NCBI GenBank assembly: GCA_014607495.2
Contig: CP053163.1
Coordinates: 7,668,716 to 7,732,715, forward strand
Direction: 5' to 3'
Source: Carposina sasakii
Taxonomy: Eukaryota > Arthropoda > Insecta > Lepidoptera > Carposinidae
Length of the DNA stretch: 64,000 bases
The position numbers and the translations under genes were made by a program. Below, piece by piece: positions 11,580 through 22,793 of this stretch. The notes below the pieces were generated by a model. The model was not told the origin of the DNA and did no database searches. It worked only from the letters and a program-made list of their open reading frames with translations. How positions within the stretch are numbered: the stretch's first letter is position 1; every line of letters starts with the position of its first letter.

Positions 11580-12929
11580 ATTATGGGTCGGGTAACATAA
11601 GCTATATTATTAAAAAAGTAAATTAAGTGTATATGATTGATATCATGTTTTATATATTCTAATGATTATTGATAACAAAAAAAAACTTAAAAAAAAACAT
11701 TTAGTACATTCTCTCTGAACCGCATCCATTGCACCCAAAAATCTCCATGAAACAGCAGGGAACATAATAAATAAAAAATAATAAGAAAACTTTCCCCATC
11801 ACACTATGCAGACCTCACGTTGAGAGGGAATTTTGCAGTTTTTGCATTATACCGCCCTTCAAAAATAACCCTTATACTCCCAAAATTGAGATGCATTTCA
11901 TCTGTGCACTACCGAGTAATAATAGTTGAGATCGCGGCTAGGTAAATCATGGTACCATGAAGGAATCACACGGAAGAGGTGGCTTTACAATATTTATAAA
12001 AAATAGACTTACTTTCATAGGGACTAACGTAGGGTTCGGATGGACTAAACAGGGAGTCAATGCTATGAATGTTTCATTAAGCGAGATTTAGTCTTAATTA
12101 CCAGTATCAGGTCAGTACTAATTATGTCATCTCCTATTTGTCCTTCCTTTGTAAACGGGACGCATCAGACTTAACATTTACTTCGGCTATAAGAGTTTGG
12201 AAAGAGCAATCACTCAGTGCGTAATCTCTCAGGATTCTAGCGGGTGTAAGTCTGCCTTTTTTGTTTTTAAAACTGCATCGCGGAGATAACGTGTCTCCCC
12301 CTTAAGCTGCGGACGTAGATCAATGTGTTTTTGAAAGACTTGAATATATTTAGGCGGAATATGTCATTGTAAGTTGATTCGGTTCGGTCTATGAGATGTT
12401 TTTTGAATATTTTATATCTGTAGTTATAAGCTGAGGATATTAGCAGATTTTTTGAGAAATATTTATACGTATGAGTAGATTATTTCAGTTTTTTATTAAT
12501 TTACTTTACATGTTATAGTCGATAAGTTTCTGCTAGGATGGCCAGAGTTAGCTAAAAAACCGAAACGTGTAGACTTAAAAGTTTGTCCAGCCGACAAAAA
12601 AGGGTAAAGAAAGTGGTTTTCTTGTACTCTGGCACCACCACAGCCTTTTCATCAAAACCGTAAACCGCAGTTTTTCATAAAGATCTTAAATACTAAAACA
12701 TGCGTCGAATGCAATGTTTGCTTTGAAACAAAGAAAATTATAGTCTACACATTACTATCGACACCCCGTCATAATGTACCGCCTTTTTGTGGTGACAAAA
12801 TGACTACTATCCCCCACCCTTGTTGCGTTGACTGTGAATAGCAAGGGGTGGAAAATACAACGCACCCCGAACTCTGTAATAGAAATAAATACGTTGCTTG
12901 ATGAAATTGTTGTATGCTTACATACAGAT
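11580..12929. other. non-coding stretch, nothing recognised
   Basis: AT-rich DNA with short T-rich and A-rich runs. No open frame, RNA gene or repeat that I can support. Confidence 0.5.
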
Positions 12930-13151
12930 TACTTTCCAAAAAAAAGCATCGAATGTTGTATGAAAATACATGAAGAAAAACATCTGTCTTTGGGAAATTT
13001 TTGACCCATTGTCACTCTCACGACTGAGACCTGAGACGAAATGATACCTCTCAAGCTCAAATGTGACGAGCCTTTTAGGCGCTAGATCGTGCCAAAGAAA
13101 TATGTACATACATTCGAAAAATAATCCCTCTGGCGCAGTCGGGTAAAAATA
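12930..13151. mobile_element. second copy of the CCCGACTGCG-ended element
   Basis: The right terminus TGGCGCAGTCGGGTAAAAAT (13131-13150) matches that of 5936-6088. Internally 'TTTGACCCATTGTCACTCTC' and 'GATACCTCTCAAGC' align with the first copy. The left terminus is not clear, so the copy is probably truncated or diverged on that side. Confidence 0.5.
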
Positions 13152-13487
13152 CAATCAACTTTTGTTGATTGATCAATCGCTTAGAAATTGTCTCAATTCA
13201 TAATACACAATATAGTTAATACCTAAATTATTTAAACCAGACATCGTTATTCAACAACTGACAACGATTTATGCAATATCCTGTAACACGCGATAAATTA
13301 AAATATCCGAATTCGTTTATCAATGTATCAGATATCGAATGTAATTGATTTAATGCAATTGATATACGACGTGAGATGGTGTGACATTGGTGTACGATTA
13401 ATCCGGAAATCTTTAAATTTTTTGTGTGATTTATTTCAATAATGATTTCGAATTAATTATTGTACGTTAAAATAATTCGTTCATAAA

Positions 13488-13689
13488 TCTTTTTATACTA
13501 TGCTGATGCGGATCTTTACTAGAACTAGAACCGCTGGATCGATTTTGATGAAATTTAGTATGGACATAGCTTAAAACTATGTGTCAAACATAGGCTACTT
13601 TTTATCGAGGGAAAACATTTTAGCCCGGATAGTTTTGACATTTTGTTTTTTCTGCAGTCCACGCGGACGGAGTCGCGGGCGTCTACTAT
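13488..13689 (+). mobile_element. non-autonomous Helitron, Lep1-like
   Basis: A TC dinucleotide preceded by A begins the element ('TCTTTTTATACTATGCTGA'). The interior carries 'CTGGATCGATTTTGATGAAA'. The 3' end has the imperfect hairpin CGCGGACGGAGTCGCGG followed by GCGTCTACTAT, a mutated form of the expected CTAG terminus. Length about 200 bp; no ORF. These are the hallmarks of rolling-circle Helitrons inserted between A and T. Confidence 0.75.
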
Positions 13690-14449
13690 ATGGAAAATAC
13701 TGATTGGGCTTTTAACGAGTTGCATACATTTCACGGTCGGTTTCCTATGTACATATTAGGACAATGGGGAATGATTCCATATAGAAAAGGCTGTATTAAT
13801 GTGCATTTGCCAGTCTGGAAAAAAGCGTAGTAGATTGCCTTAAGCATTCTAAACATGATTTTAAAAAACTGTAACCTGGCTTAATATTTCAATTTTATTT
13901 TTCTTTATGACACAACTGGTGTCAGGCACAAAACTCCGCCAATATCAGGTAGAGAACCTGATTTATAAAAAAACCTAACTTATATTTAAACCTTAGAGAT
14001 GAGATTTTACAAGCTATAGAATGCACTTTCCAATATGATACGTAGGCACAGATACGAGTATCACGTAAAAATGTCTAAAAACATGTCGATTTCAAAAAAC
14101 AAAACTATCGAGCGAAAGTCATTAAATCATGTTTTTTATGTAATCATGCCATAGTTAAGGGTACTAAGAATATACTGTAAAAGTCTCATATTGAACAAAC
14201 ATGCACCCGCTTCAGCATATTTCACTAAAAAGATGCTAAATAACGTCTGCCTCCTCTTAACCAGTAGAAAAACATAAGTAAATTTTGCTGAAGCTGGGCA
14301 TAGTAATTATTGTGACTATTATAGGCCGAAGCGATACTGGCACTATATATAGCTTATTTATACCCTAACATTGAGACATAAATCATTCATCATAATACTA
14401 TTTTGTATACCTAACCATATATACGGCGCAAAACTGTTTATTCAATAGA

Positions 14450-14560
14450 AGTTTGGAAGAGATCTCTGGTAGAGATAAGCTTGCCATTGTACATGCATCT
14501 TTCTTTTATGTTGTATGCCATATTTCTTTTTGTGTATGTACAATAAAGAATAAGAATAAG
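14450..14560 (+). repeat. LINE 3'-UTR fragment ending in AATAAAGAATAAG
   Basis: 'GAAGAGATCTCTGGTAGAGA' with 'TAAGCTTGCCATTGTACATG' and a terminal 'CAATAAAGAATAAGAATAAG' form a segment that I recall as the 3' UTR of lepidopteran LINEs, with an AATAAA signal. A 122-codon open frame overlapping it (14453-14821) starts inside this UTR and is not a gene. Confidence 0.6.
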
Positions 14561-16158
14561 TTTAGTAAATTACGATGGAACACACGTAAAAATAAAGTTA
14601 AAAACATTTATTGCCCTTGCTTTTGGATTTGCCATACTCGGAAAAGAATAGGTCAAATAAAATCTGACTTTATCAAAAATGTTCCAACACACCCGACTTC
14701 TCTAATACCGTCTGGTAAATCATTTCGCGTAATATCTTTCAGTGAAAAGGTATTCGAGGCCATTGTTAAAAAACGTCCGGTCAGCCACGATAAATATAGA
14801 ATAAATTTCAGCACGAGATGAGAATGTTATCCGGATTTAGAAAAAAATCGTTTTCGCGAACCGCGGGCGGATTAAGGATACGGTGCGTTTTGTAGCGTAT
14901 TCTTTTTGGATCAATTTTTTGCATGAAAAAATATATTATCTTGTTTATGTAGGTAACAGCTATAAAATATCGAAGGTAAACTTTGTTTGACTAGTACTTA
15001 TTATAAATAATAAAAATTATGCCCATTGACTTTTAAAAGCTTATAGACGGAAAATCTTTATCCGTTTTGATTATTCTAAGTGAAAAGTAATTTTGAAAGT
15101 AACGGAAAATTTAAAACATTACATTTTTCTTTACATTTTATTCTTTAAATGAACTTTAAAACGCTGGAAGTCACACCACACATTTCGGTAGCTTACAAAT
15201 GCGCATATCATGCGAAAGGACACGGTCGCGGGTAAATCTAGCTCTTTGTATAAAATATCTCCCAGTGTTGCCATCCCAAGGAAATTGTTACGTAAATACT
15301 GCTAGATTACTCGCCTTTTCATAAAGGCCGGCTTTGTGCGAGAAAAATAACGTGTATTGTCCGGGGTCTGGTAACACTAAAAGCGCAGTTTTAATCTTGT
15401 GAGTTTGTTTAGTCACCTTTATAGTATAATTATTTTTAAATAAAAAGCATAATTAAAGTTTTTAACAAAACATTGCTAAGCTAACGAGAAGATTTTTTTA
15501 TTATATTCAAATAAATGTTATTATTTACATGTATTTCTATCTTAGCTAATATTATACCTATATACCAACTCCAAAAGCAACTCTCTCTCTCTCTCTCTTA
15601 GTGGTAATAAAATCTTGCACTTTCAAATAACGCTTCGTAAGCATCAATACAGGACCTAATAAATCACGTAGCAATAAATCAGAACATCGGACGATGGAGT
15701 ACCTACAAGTATTTTCTGGTTGGAAACAGACCTCGTGGATGACTGTCGAAAACTAGTCATGGGGGATCATATAAAGTGAATACGGACTGAGTATCGGACC
15801 GGGGGATAATATGATGTGAATTGGACCCTGTCTCAAGTTAACACCATCCTTATAATCAGTAAGCCCTAATTGTAAACTAGACTTAACATATCTAGAATAA
15901 TACACATGTAATTTTAAGTCTCTTATTGTGTGGACAGGTTCCTTATAATGTGCTATTTTTAAATCCTCACTAATAAAAAGTTTTAAAGTAGGTATAAGTT
16001 TAATTTGACAGATATTTTGCGGTCAAATGTCATGTAGGTATGACGAGGATATAACTTCACGCGCTGTTTATTAGTAGCACCGATAGCATTTTGCTTAACA
16101 TATCCTTCTTTTTTTATATGGTTATGGCAAACATAGTCAACACCATTAGCCAAAAAAT
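14561..16158. other. non-coding stretch with a (CT)9 run
   Basis: No gene was recognised. A perfect (CT)9 microsatellite lies at 15581-15598. The rest is AT-rich with no detectable element. Confidence 0.5.
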
Positions 16159-16730
16159 CAGTCAAAAGTACTTTTAACCAAATACTTTCAACAATACTAC
16201 TTTTGACTGAAATTACAGTTAAACTTAGTTTTGCCCAATGGAGCTGGCTAAAAGAGGTTTTGAAAAATCGGCAATTTTTAATATGTATGGCAACAGAAAT
16301 CTTAGGTTAGGATAGACTAGGACAAACAACGAGCCGAGCGCGCGAAGCAAGCGTGCCGCGGTAGCGGCCGGCGATGTGCCAAGAGCGAATCGCTTTTGTA
16401 AAAGGAAACAATTAATTTACGTAAGGTCACACAGTATTTTGCTACTTTTATATGCATCGCAAAATGATTGCTCACCCTCTGAGTGCTTACCATAATTTTA
16501 TTAAACAGAAGCAGCTCATTGCAGCTCATAAAGTACTTTTGACTGATATTTAAGCAGTTAAAACTAGTTTTTACTATGAGCGTCAGTCATAACAACTTTT
16601 AACCGCGCAAAAAGCAAAACAAATCAAAAGCACTATTAACCAATGATTTTCAGTCGAAACCTTTTTGACCAACCTGTTCTGTCAAAACTACTTTTGCCTA
16701 TTTTATTCAGTTAAAAGTACTTTTGAATGG
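16159..16730. repeat. degenerate 28-bp minisatellite of near-palindromic units, interrupted
   Basis: Units of the type CAGTCAAAAGTACTTTTAACC recur at about 16159, 16187, 16216 and 16244, then at 16555, 16583, 16622, 16651, 16679 and 16707. Spacing is 28-29 bp apart from one 39-bp gap. Each unit centres on an imperfect palindrome AAAAGTACTTTT, so single units fold on themselves and both orientations look alike. The two arrays are separated by about 230-300 bp that includes a GC-rich segment (16330-16395, 'AAGCGTGCCGCGGTAGCGGC') foreign in composition. It could be a minisatellite split by an insertion or the sub-terminal repeats of a transposon. Confidence 0.7.
16317..16400. repeat. GC-rich insert between the two minisatellite arms
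   Basis: 'GAGCCGAGCGCGCGAAGCAA' and 'GTGCCGCGGTAGCGGCCGGC' give strongly elevated G+C. It resembles a GC-rich repeat segment that I recall from other Lepidoptera. It is preceded by TTAGGTTAGG (about 16303). No ORF of note. Confidence 0.45.
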
Positions 16731-17691
16731 TTAAGAGTTTAGACTGCAACATATGGATTATAATGAAATAATTGTAAGTTAATTTTCTGGCGTACGCCTT
16801 CATCTTACCTAAAACCGGAGTAATCGGCTGATAATTGGCACCTAAACCTAACTTTCCGCAAGTCATGTGATCTCAATTACCACATATTGCCCAAATCTCA
16901 TCTCCTGATTGATCTAAAGTCCATGCAATAATTACCCCACCCCAGGTTATTATGGCATGACTATGAAGTGAAATGGAAAGATAAAGGGATTATGTAGGGG
17001 GAAAGGGAGGTATTCAATAGACATTTATTTATAAAATTGGCGCAAATCAATGCCAATTTTGCCGTGTTAAACGGCGCATAAAGTTACGTCCTGATGGATG
17101 ATGGTGAAGGGTTAATTAAATTCGTGCTCTCTATTTTGACAATGAATAGGATATGTTGATTTGGAGGTTAGAATACGTTGTTAAAATTGATATTCGATTT
17201 GAAATTCGACAGAGCGGATGTCATATGCGAGAATTTCACATTCATAACCGTGTTAAGATAAATAAAGATTGAACTAATATTGAAGAATTTGTTATTGTAC
17301 TTCTATATTTATACAACAAATAATAATGTTTACTTATATTCAATAGATTCATTCATTAACGTGCTTACCTACAAAATAAACTAAGAGTTGTTGGTCCACA
17401 TAGCATCTATCAATATCTTTCTTGAATATTAGAATGAATTAAATAAATCTAAGTAAAAATATGTAAATGAAAAAAGATAAAGTACCTATATGAAGATTCT
17501 ACGAATGTGACCATTATGTTTTCTCATCTCTACGTAATATTTTCTTACCGAATGCAAAGTCCTCGATATAAATCCTTACAGAAGGATGCAGCAATAGTGT
17601 CACGTTGCTTTAATGCTCGAAGCTCCTTCGTTTTCAATAAACTTTTACTAAAAGCGTTTTAAATATTCATGAAGATGTCTGTTCTTTTCAG

Positions 17692-17718
17692 GTGGGTGAA
17701 TTGAATTGGCACTCTGTG
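17692..17718 (+). CDS. possible 27-nt microexon, host gene unknown
   Basis: A pyrimidine stretch and acceptor (GTCTGTTCTTTTCAG, ending 17691) are followed by 27 nt that read V-G-E-L-N-W-H-S-V in phase 0, then GTGAGTAA, a good 5' splice site. The exon would insert nine residues without changing frame, as microexons often do. It lies on the same strand as the exon at 56757. Matching splice sites this close can occur by chance, so this is only a candidate. Confidence 0.2.
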
Positions 17719-18460
17719 GTGAGTAATTATTACTTCTTTTTTTTTAGGTAAAACTTAGTTAGAATAAAAGTTGTCTCTGAAACGTGACTGTTTGGTTTTT
17801 TATACGTCTGCAGTTGTAATTGGATTTTGAGAATAGTTTTCTGGGATTGGTAGTAGGTATATTAAGTGGCGTCGTTGTTATATAAAGATAGATGTCCGGA
17901 AGTTATTTTCTAGTAAACATAGATAAAATTTAAGCTAAAAGGACAAAATAGGTCAATGGATTGTATTTGGAAATACGTATACAAGTTCAAGAAAACGACA
18001 AAGATCTTGTGAAAAGGTAGGTTAGGGATCAAAGCTCACGTAAGACAAATTTAACGAATATAACAATAAATACTTCGTAACGAGCATTTTAAATTATTAT
18101 AAATACAGCGAAAATGCATTATATTCTCACTACCGCAGCGCCGCCAAATCAAATCATGTTACCCTAGATGACATTTCACTACAAAATTCACACTAATTAT
18201 AAAGGTTAGTCCACAACTTCGCGAACTAATAACAGCGATTTACGGTTGCACGCCATTTTCACACCCCTTTTTGTCCCTGATTAATGAAAGTTATTCGCTT
18301 ACACGAAAATGTGACCACAGCTTAATCACAGACCTTTGGTGCTATTGTAAAATGAAATTTTAGAACAGGCTATTAATTATGTGGCCCAATTATGTCGTTA
18401 CTGACAGGTGATCACATAATTATATCATAGGATTTGGTTATAAAACCTATTCATTAATAA

Positions 18461-18480
18461 CTAACCTAACCTAACCTAAA
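18461..18480. repeat. short interstitial (CCTAA)n
   Basis: CTAACCTAACCTAACCTAAA contains nearly four units of CCTAA, the complement of the insect telomere repeat TTAGG. The tract is only 19-20 bp, so it is better read as a short interstitial tract than as a telomere. Confidence 0.8.
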
Positions 18481-19605
18481 CCATCTCTAATTTATTTGAA
18501 TAAATTCGTAAATGTACTTTAAAGTAGGAAGTATATGTTTCATTTTGTACTACTCTTACTTAAAAAAGGTTATATGTTCTTGAGCCTCCCGGAGTGAAAA
18601 AACTTGATTTAATTCAACGTAAGTAGGATACAATTCCTGCAAGAGATTTAAAAGATCTCCTAACATAATACTCGTAAACGTGTGAAACGTCAATTCAAAT
18701 TAGTCTTGAATTAAAGACGTTTATTTTCATCACTGTAATAATTGTATTAGTAAAATTAGGAGTTACTATAGAATATAGGAATTAATTTACTAAAGGTTTC
18801 ACTTATACATTATAATAAATGAAACATAATATTATTATGTGCTGCATTATATTAAATTGGCTCATAACTAAAGTCACTTTGAAACGGTTGCCAGATGTCC
18901 GCCGGGATCATACCAACCCGTGACCTTATTAGGCAGGTAGACCATTTGCAATATGAAACCACATCTCATGAAACAAAGTTTATTTTCCTCTGTGTCCATA
19001 AGGCGTCATATTTTGTAAATTCATGGTGACATAGCGTACATAGCATTTAGTAAGCCAACTCAGTTGTCTATTAGCACCATTTTGCTATCGCTGTCCAGAA
19101 GTGGTGCATCGCATGTAATGTATGTAAACTAGGATAAAAATATCTTGTGATTTAGGCTATGGTAGGTTATGATTAATTAATTATACATCTGAGACATACA
19201 TAGATGTAGAAACAGAGCAAATTTTCTTAAAATAGTGCTCGTTTTATTATGTAAGTCATCTGTACTTGTATAGTATCTCTCATAATTTATCAGTGGTATA
19301 TCTGAACACTGTAAATATTTATACTATGACAATGCCGTAAGATGAGTAGGGTGTTGTGAGACAAATTGGTGGGATCATTATAATTTGAGCGGTTTGCTAA
19401 TATATTTATTTAGCTAAGGATGTGGACGGACAGGTCATGAACTTTCCTCGCGTGTTATTCTGAAATGAGCTTTAATAATAATATATTGTTAGTTTTAAAT
19501 AATAGTAGCTGTATTAGAAAATTGATATTGAATTGCTCCTACGGTTCTACGGTTACATTTAGAATTGGTACAAGTATTCCACATAAGTTTCATTGTCTTT
19601 CTGTG

Positions 19606-19706
19606 ATCATCATCAACATCAGCCTATTGCAGTCCACTGCTGGGCGTAGGCCTCCCCCAGGGCACGCCACAAATGCTACACCCATAGGGGGTTTTGCTCC
19701 GTAGGG
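19606..19706 (-). repeat. RTE-type LINE, 3' end
   Basis: Read on the minus strand, GAG GCC TAC GCC CAG CAG TGG ACT encodes EAYAQQWT, followed by GCAATAGGCTGA and a GATGATGAT-type tail, the C-terminus and 3' terminus of lepidopteran RTE LINEs. Upstream (minus) lies the 'AAAACCCCCTATGGG' segment shared with 4198-4400. Strongly 5'-truncated. Confidence 0.8.
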
Positions 19707-19734
19707 TTAGTATACTTACATCTATACATAATCT

Positions 19735-19871
19735 ATCTTCTATCTATATCTATCTATACATATAATAAAATTGTAACGGATCGATGTTTGTGCACGCTAA
19801 TCTCAGAAACGGTTGGATCGATTTCGATGCAGTTTTCAGGAATACATTGTGACTTAGCTATCTCCATATCT
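19735..19871 (+). mobile_element. Helitron-like 5' fragment
   Basis: 'TCTATACATATAATAAAATT' then 'GTAACGGATCGATGTTTGTG' and 'GAAACGGTTGGATCGATTTC' resemble the 5' part of a non-autonomous Helitron of a second subfamily. It is broken by the start of the Helitron at 19872. Its continuation may be the segment with 'AAACGGTTGGATCGATAC' near 20081. Confidence 0.45.
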
Positions 19872-20214
19872 TCTTAATATATATAAATCTCCTGTCACGA
19901 TGTTTGTCCGCGATGGACTTCTAAACTACTTAACCGATTTTAAATTAAATTGGCACACCGTGAGCAGTCTGGTCCAACTTGAGAGATAGGATAGCTTAGA
20001 TCTTTAATTATAGTCGCAATTTTATTTTATTGCAAATTATTTGTCTATAATGTAATGTTGGTGTCACAAAAACTCCAAAAAAACGGTTGGATCGATACTT
20101 TTCGACAGGATTGAGTAAGTAATCAATAGATGGCACTGCTATGGTAAACCGACAAACGTGTCATATAAGCTACAATTCAATTTCCACGCGGACGAAGTCG
20201 CGGGCGTCCACTAT
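19872..20214 (+). mobile_element. non-autonomous Helitron
   Basis: The 5' end TCTTAATATATATAAATCTC and the 3' end with hairpin CGCGGACGAAGTCGCGG then GCGTCCACTAT (CTAG decayed to CTAT) match, inverted, the copy at 30184-30467. That copy lacks about 60 bp present here around 20040-20110. No ORF encodes a Rep/helicase, so mobility would depend on an autonomous Helitron elsewhere. Confidence 0.8.
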
Positions 20215-21141
20215 CACGTTATAACTTTCGACACTCAACTGTTTAACCACATCGCGAAGGCGCTGTTTACATGGCTCGATCTCAATCGTAAAGCCGAGTC
20301 CAGACTCGACGTCACGTGCCCGCGGCTCAGAAATTACACCCAAGGGACGGGACAAGATTAACGCACGTCGGTCCTCCGGCCTAAATCACATTATGGCCCT
20401 CTTTCGTTGTTTAATGTCGCCTAAAGACGGATTCGGAGACTAAAGGCCGTGATTTTGACTTACCTTCTGTTGACTTACCTGATTCCAAAGGGGTTTTTAC
20501 TGAAAGTGCTGTTTTTTTATTTCTTATGGTACTATTATTTGCTATCTTATTTAAATAATTCTGAAATTATACTACTAATTATATTAATATTAATTTTATT
20601 ATTCAACGCTTTTGCTTGCTGAAATTCAATGGTTAAAAAGTACCTTGTATGTGGTTTTCAGCTAATGGTAATTTGGTTTTCAGCTTGAAATAAATGTGGT
20701 GGGCAATAATGGGCGATCATATAAAAAATCGGGTATTTTAAAAAATCGCACACATAATATGTCACGTCCCCAATTACAACGCAACTTGGCAACAAGTCTG
20801 CCCACTCGGCGAAACTTCTCCTAAAAGTTGAGGCGAGTAAAAAATGGCGGATAAACTTATCCCGCGTCAACATATTTATGCGGGAAACGCGGAGGTCACG
20901 TCGATAGTGTGGACACGGCGTTAAGTGGTAGATGGCAGGTTTTACTACTTCTAGAGTTTACTTTACTTCTTGGGGTTATAATACGTTGTAAAACTCATTT
21001 TGAAACTTGTTGCTTGATTACGTTTGTGTTAAGTTCTATTAATTTCTAATAGTTTAGTAAGAAATTTGCGGTTTACTGGAGATTAATTAAATGAGACAAA
21101 GTTTCCTATGTCCATTCCCATATGTGTGATTTAATTTTATT
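20215..21141. other. non-coding stretch with a GC-rich unexplained segment
   Basis: 20215-20400 has clearly higher G+C than its surroundings and stays open in two frames for about 60 codons (20158-20361 plus; 20170-20355 minus, with IEPCKQRLRDVVKQLSVESY). Neither translation is recognisable. It sits directly after a Helitron terminus, so read-through capture is possible but unproven. 20658-20935 has mixed composition and no identifiable element. Confidence 0.4.
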
Positions 21142-21250
21142 TAAAACCGGTAGCTCAGTGGTAAGAGCACTAGCACGGAATGCAGAGGTCGTGGGTTCGA
21201 TTCCCACTCGGGTGAAGAATTTTTTTCCATTTCTTTATTAATAATTTTAT
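21142..21250 (+). mobile_element. tRNA-derived SINE, family A
   Basis: The head is tRNA-like: GGTAGCTCAGTGGTAAGAGC contains an A box and a paired D arm (GCTC/GAGC), and GTGGGTTCGATTCCCAC forms a perfect T arm with the B box. The anticodon arm does not pair and the acceptor is poor, so it is not a tRNA gene. The tail GAAGAATTTTTTTCCATTTC then TTTATTAATAATTTTAT is shared with the copies at 38670 and 48115. A candidate target duplication TAATTTTATTTAAA lies on both sides, though it overlaps the tail. Confidence 0.85.
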
Positions 21251-21252
21251 TT

Positions 21253-22677
21253 AAATCGTTTGAGTACTTTTTTTCATTAAGACGCGACAGATAGACCGAC
21301 ATAAATACACAGTTACTATCGCATATAAAATATTAGTAGTAATAACTCTTTGCTTTCGAATAATTTTTCGTTTTCAGAGAACTATTTGGGCTAGCTCTGT
21401 TTTTAGATAAATGATATTTAAAATAGACCTTCTTCATACTTTATACCCGTAATATAAAATTTTAGAAATATACATGTAGCCCTGCCCATTTACATAGAAA
21501 TCACCTTGTAGTGACTAGTCAAACTACTTGCTCATTATAAATATGGTTCAAGATTGTTTTACTAGTGCAATGACTCATTGCTAGATGGCAATATTATACT
21601 ACGTTTTAGTAAAAAAGTACCCTGATAAAAGCATTAGTGTCTTTGTAATTTTAATATGGTTACATTTCGGAGCACAAGCTACTACTACTGCGTTACAATG
21701 GCACTGAAGCTCCACCCCTATCATGACGTCATGGCCTCACGATTGCCACACGACACACTTCATAGTCCCACCTCATCCTTTATACCTTCTTTATGTGTGG
21801 TATGTATTTTAGTGTAGTACAGGATTTAGTGAAGTACAGGATGAATCTTCCAATATTCTATGAAACGTCTACGTACCAAGTTGTTCTCGGTATGTAATGA
21901 AATATATTTCAAGAGAATAGGCTTATGAAGTGAGGCTTCAATATAATCAATACCCAACACACGTATGTTTGTACGGGGAGTATTAATGATGTTGCAACAC
22001 ATGGGCCGGGACGTGCTAGCCGATATCGACGGTCTGGTATCTCAGAGTTATAAATATATAGACAGATTGTCAGTGACACAGCTTTATGACTTATGTGTAC
22101 TCTATGGATGGAACCATCTTTTATATTTTCATTTTTCAACATTATTGTAACGTATCTTGACGGGTACTTATTTATAAAGTCAGTAGATTGCATTTTTGGA
22201 ACAAGAAAAGTGTACAAACTCTATGAGAAGATTGGAAATTAGTTTTAGAAACATAACGTTCACCCCGTTTTTCAATGTTTATTACTATTAAAAAAAATAA
22301 AATGAGTAAAAATCAACATTAGACTCTATTAATATGTAATTCATGTATGTAAAATACTCCATAAAAATGGGTCACATCTATTTATGTATAAAGTACGCTA
22401 AAAAGGTTCTAAAATAATGCCCGAATGCATAAAGTTGTGCCGTAGCATGTAGCAGGCTACGACGCCTATCTGTAGTACATGACTACGATGCATACTACGC
22501 GACGCGCTTGAAAGAAACTCCTTTTCATCATAGCGTCGAGCGACGAAAGTTTTTGGAGTTTTCAATTACTTTGGATTCTAGGTCACAGATTTTTTCTTTG
22601 TAACCTTCTGTTGTACTTTAGAGAAACTATGCGATATTTTTGTTAACACAATAATAAACATAGTAAAGTTCTAAAAT
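21253..22677. other. non-coding stretch, nothing recognised
   Basis: Short open frames on both strands around 21909-22217 overlap each other and carry no recognisable domain. No repeat shared with the rest of the window was noticed. Confidence 0.5.
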
Positions 22678-22793
22678 CATCATTATCTCATCTCATCCCA
22701 TGTTTATGGGGTCGGCGAAATATGGTTTCTTTCAAATCTCATATTGCTAAGAATTTTACTGCCTGCCTAATGCCAACCTTCCTCGAATATAGC
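22678..22793. repeat. interspersed repeat, GGGGTCGGCG family
   Basis: 'CATCCCATGTTTATGGGGTC' followed by 'GGCGAAATATGGTTTCTTTC', 'CTGCCTGCCTAATGCCAACC' and 'CTCGAATATAGC' aligns along its length with 24351-24487. Probably a LINE-derived 3' region. Confidence 0.65.

Larger units (their letters stand above)
16731..19605. other. non-coding stretch with candidate microexon and a short telomere-type repeat
   Basis: Nothing else could be assigned in this interval beyond the candidate microexon at 17692-17718 and the CCTAA run at 18461-18480, which are listed separately. Confidence 0.5.

Noticed and set aside
14453..14821. 122-codon plus-strand open frame
   Set aside because: It starts without ATG inside a LINE 3' UTR that carries AATAAA and has no recognisable domain.
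16159..16730. CRISPR-like spacing of repeats
   Set aside because: The host is an animal, the units are diverged, they are near-palindromic throughout, and the intervals of only about 7 bp between 21-bp units are not spacers.
18461..18480. Telomere
   Set aside because: Only four CCTAA units, embedded in ordinary DNA on both sides.
20170..20355. Minus-strand 61-codon frame after the Helitron as a gene
   Set aside because: It overlaps the Helitron 3' hairpin and has no recognisable family. It is mentioned only as an unexplained segment.
21150..21216. Possible genuine tRNA gene
   Set aside because: D and T arms pair well but the anticodon stem and acceptor do not, and the same SINE tail follows in three copies. 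It is a SINE head. The same applies to 38670, 48115, 48885 and 51810.
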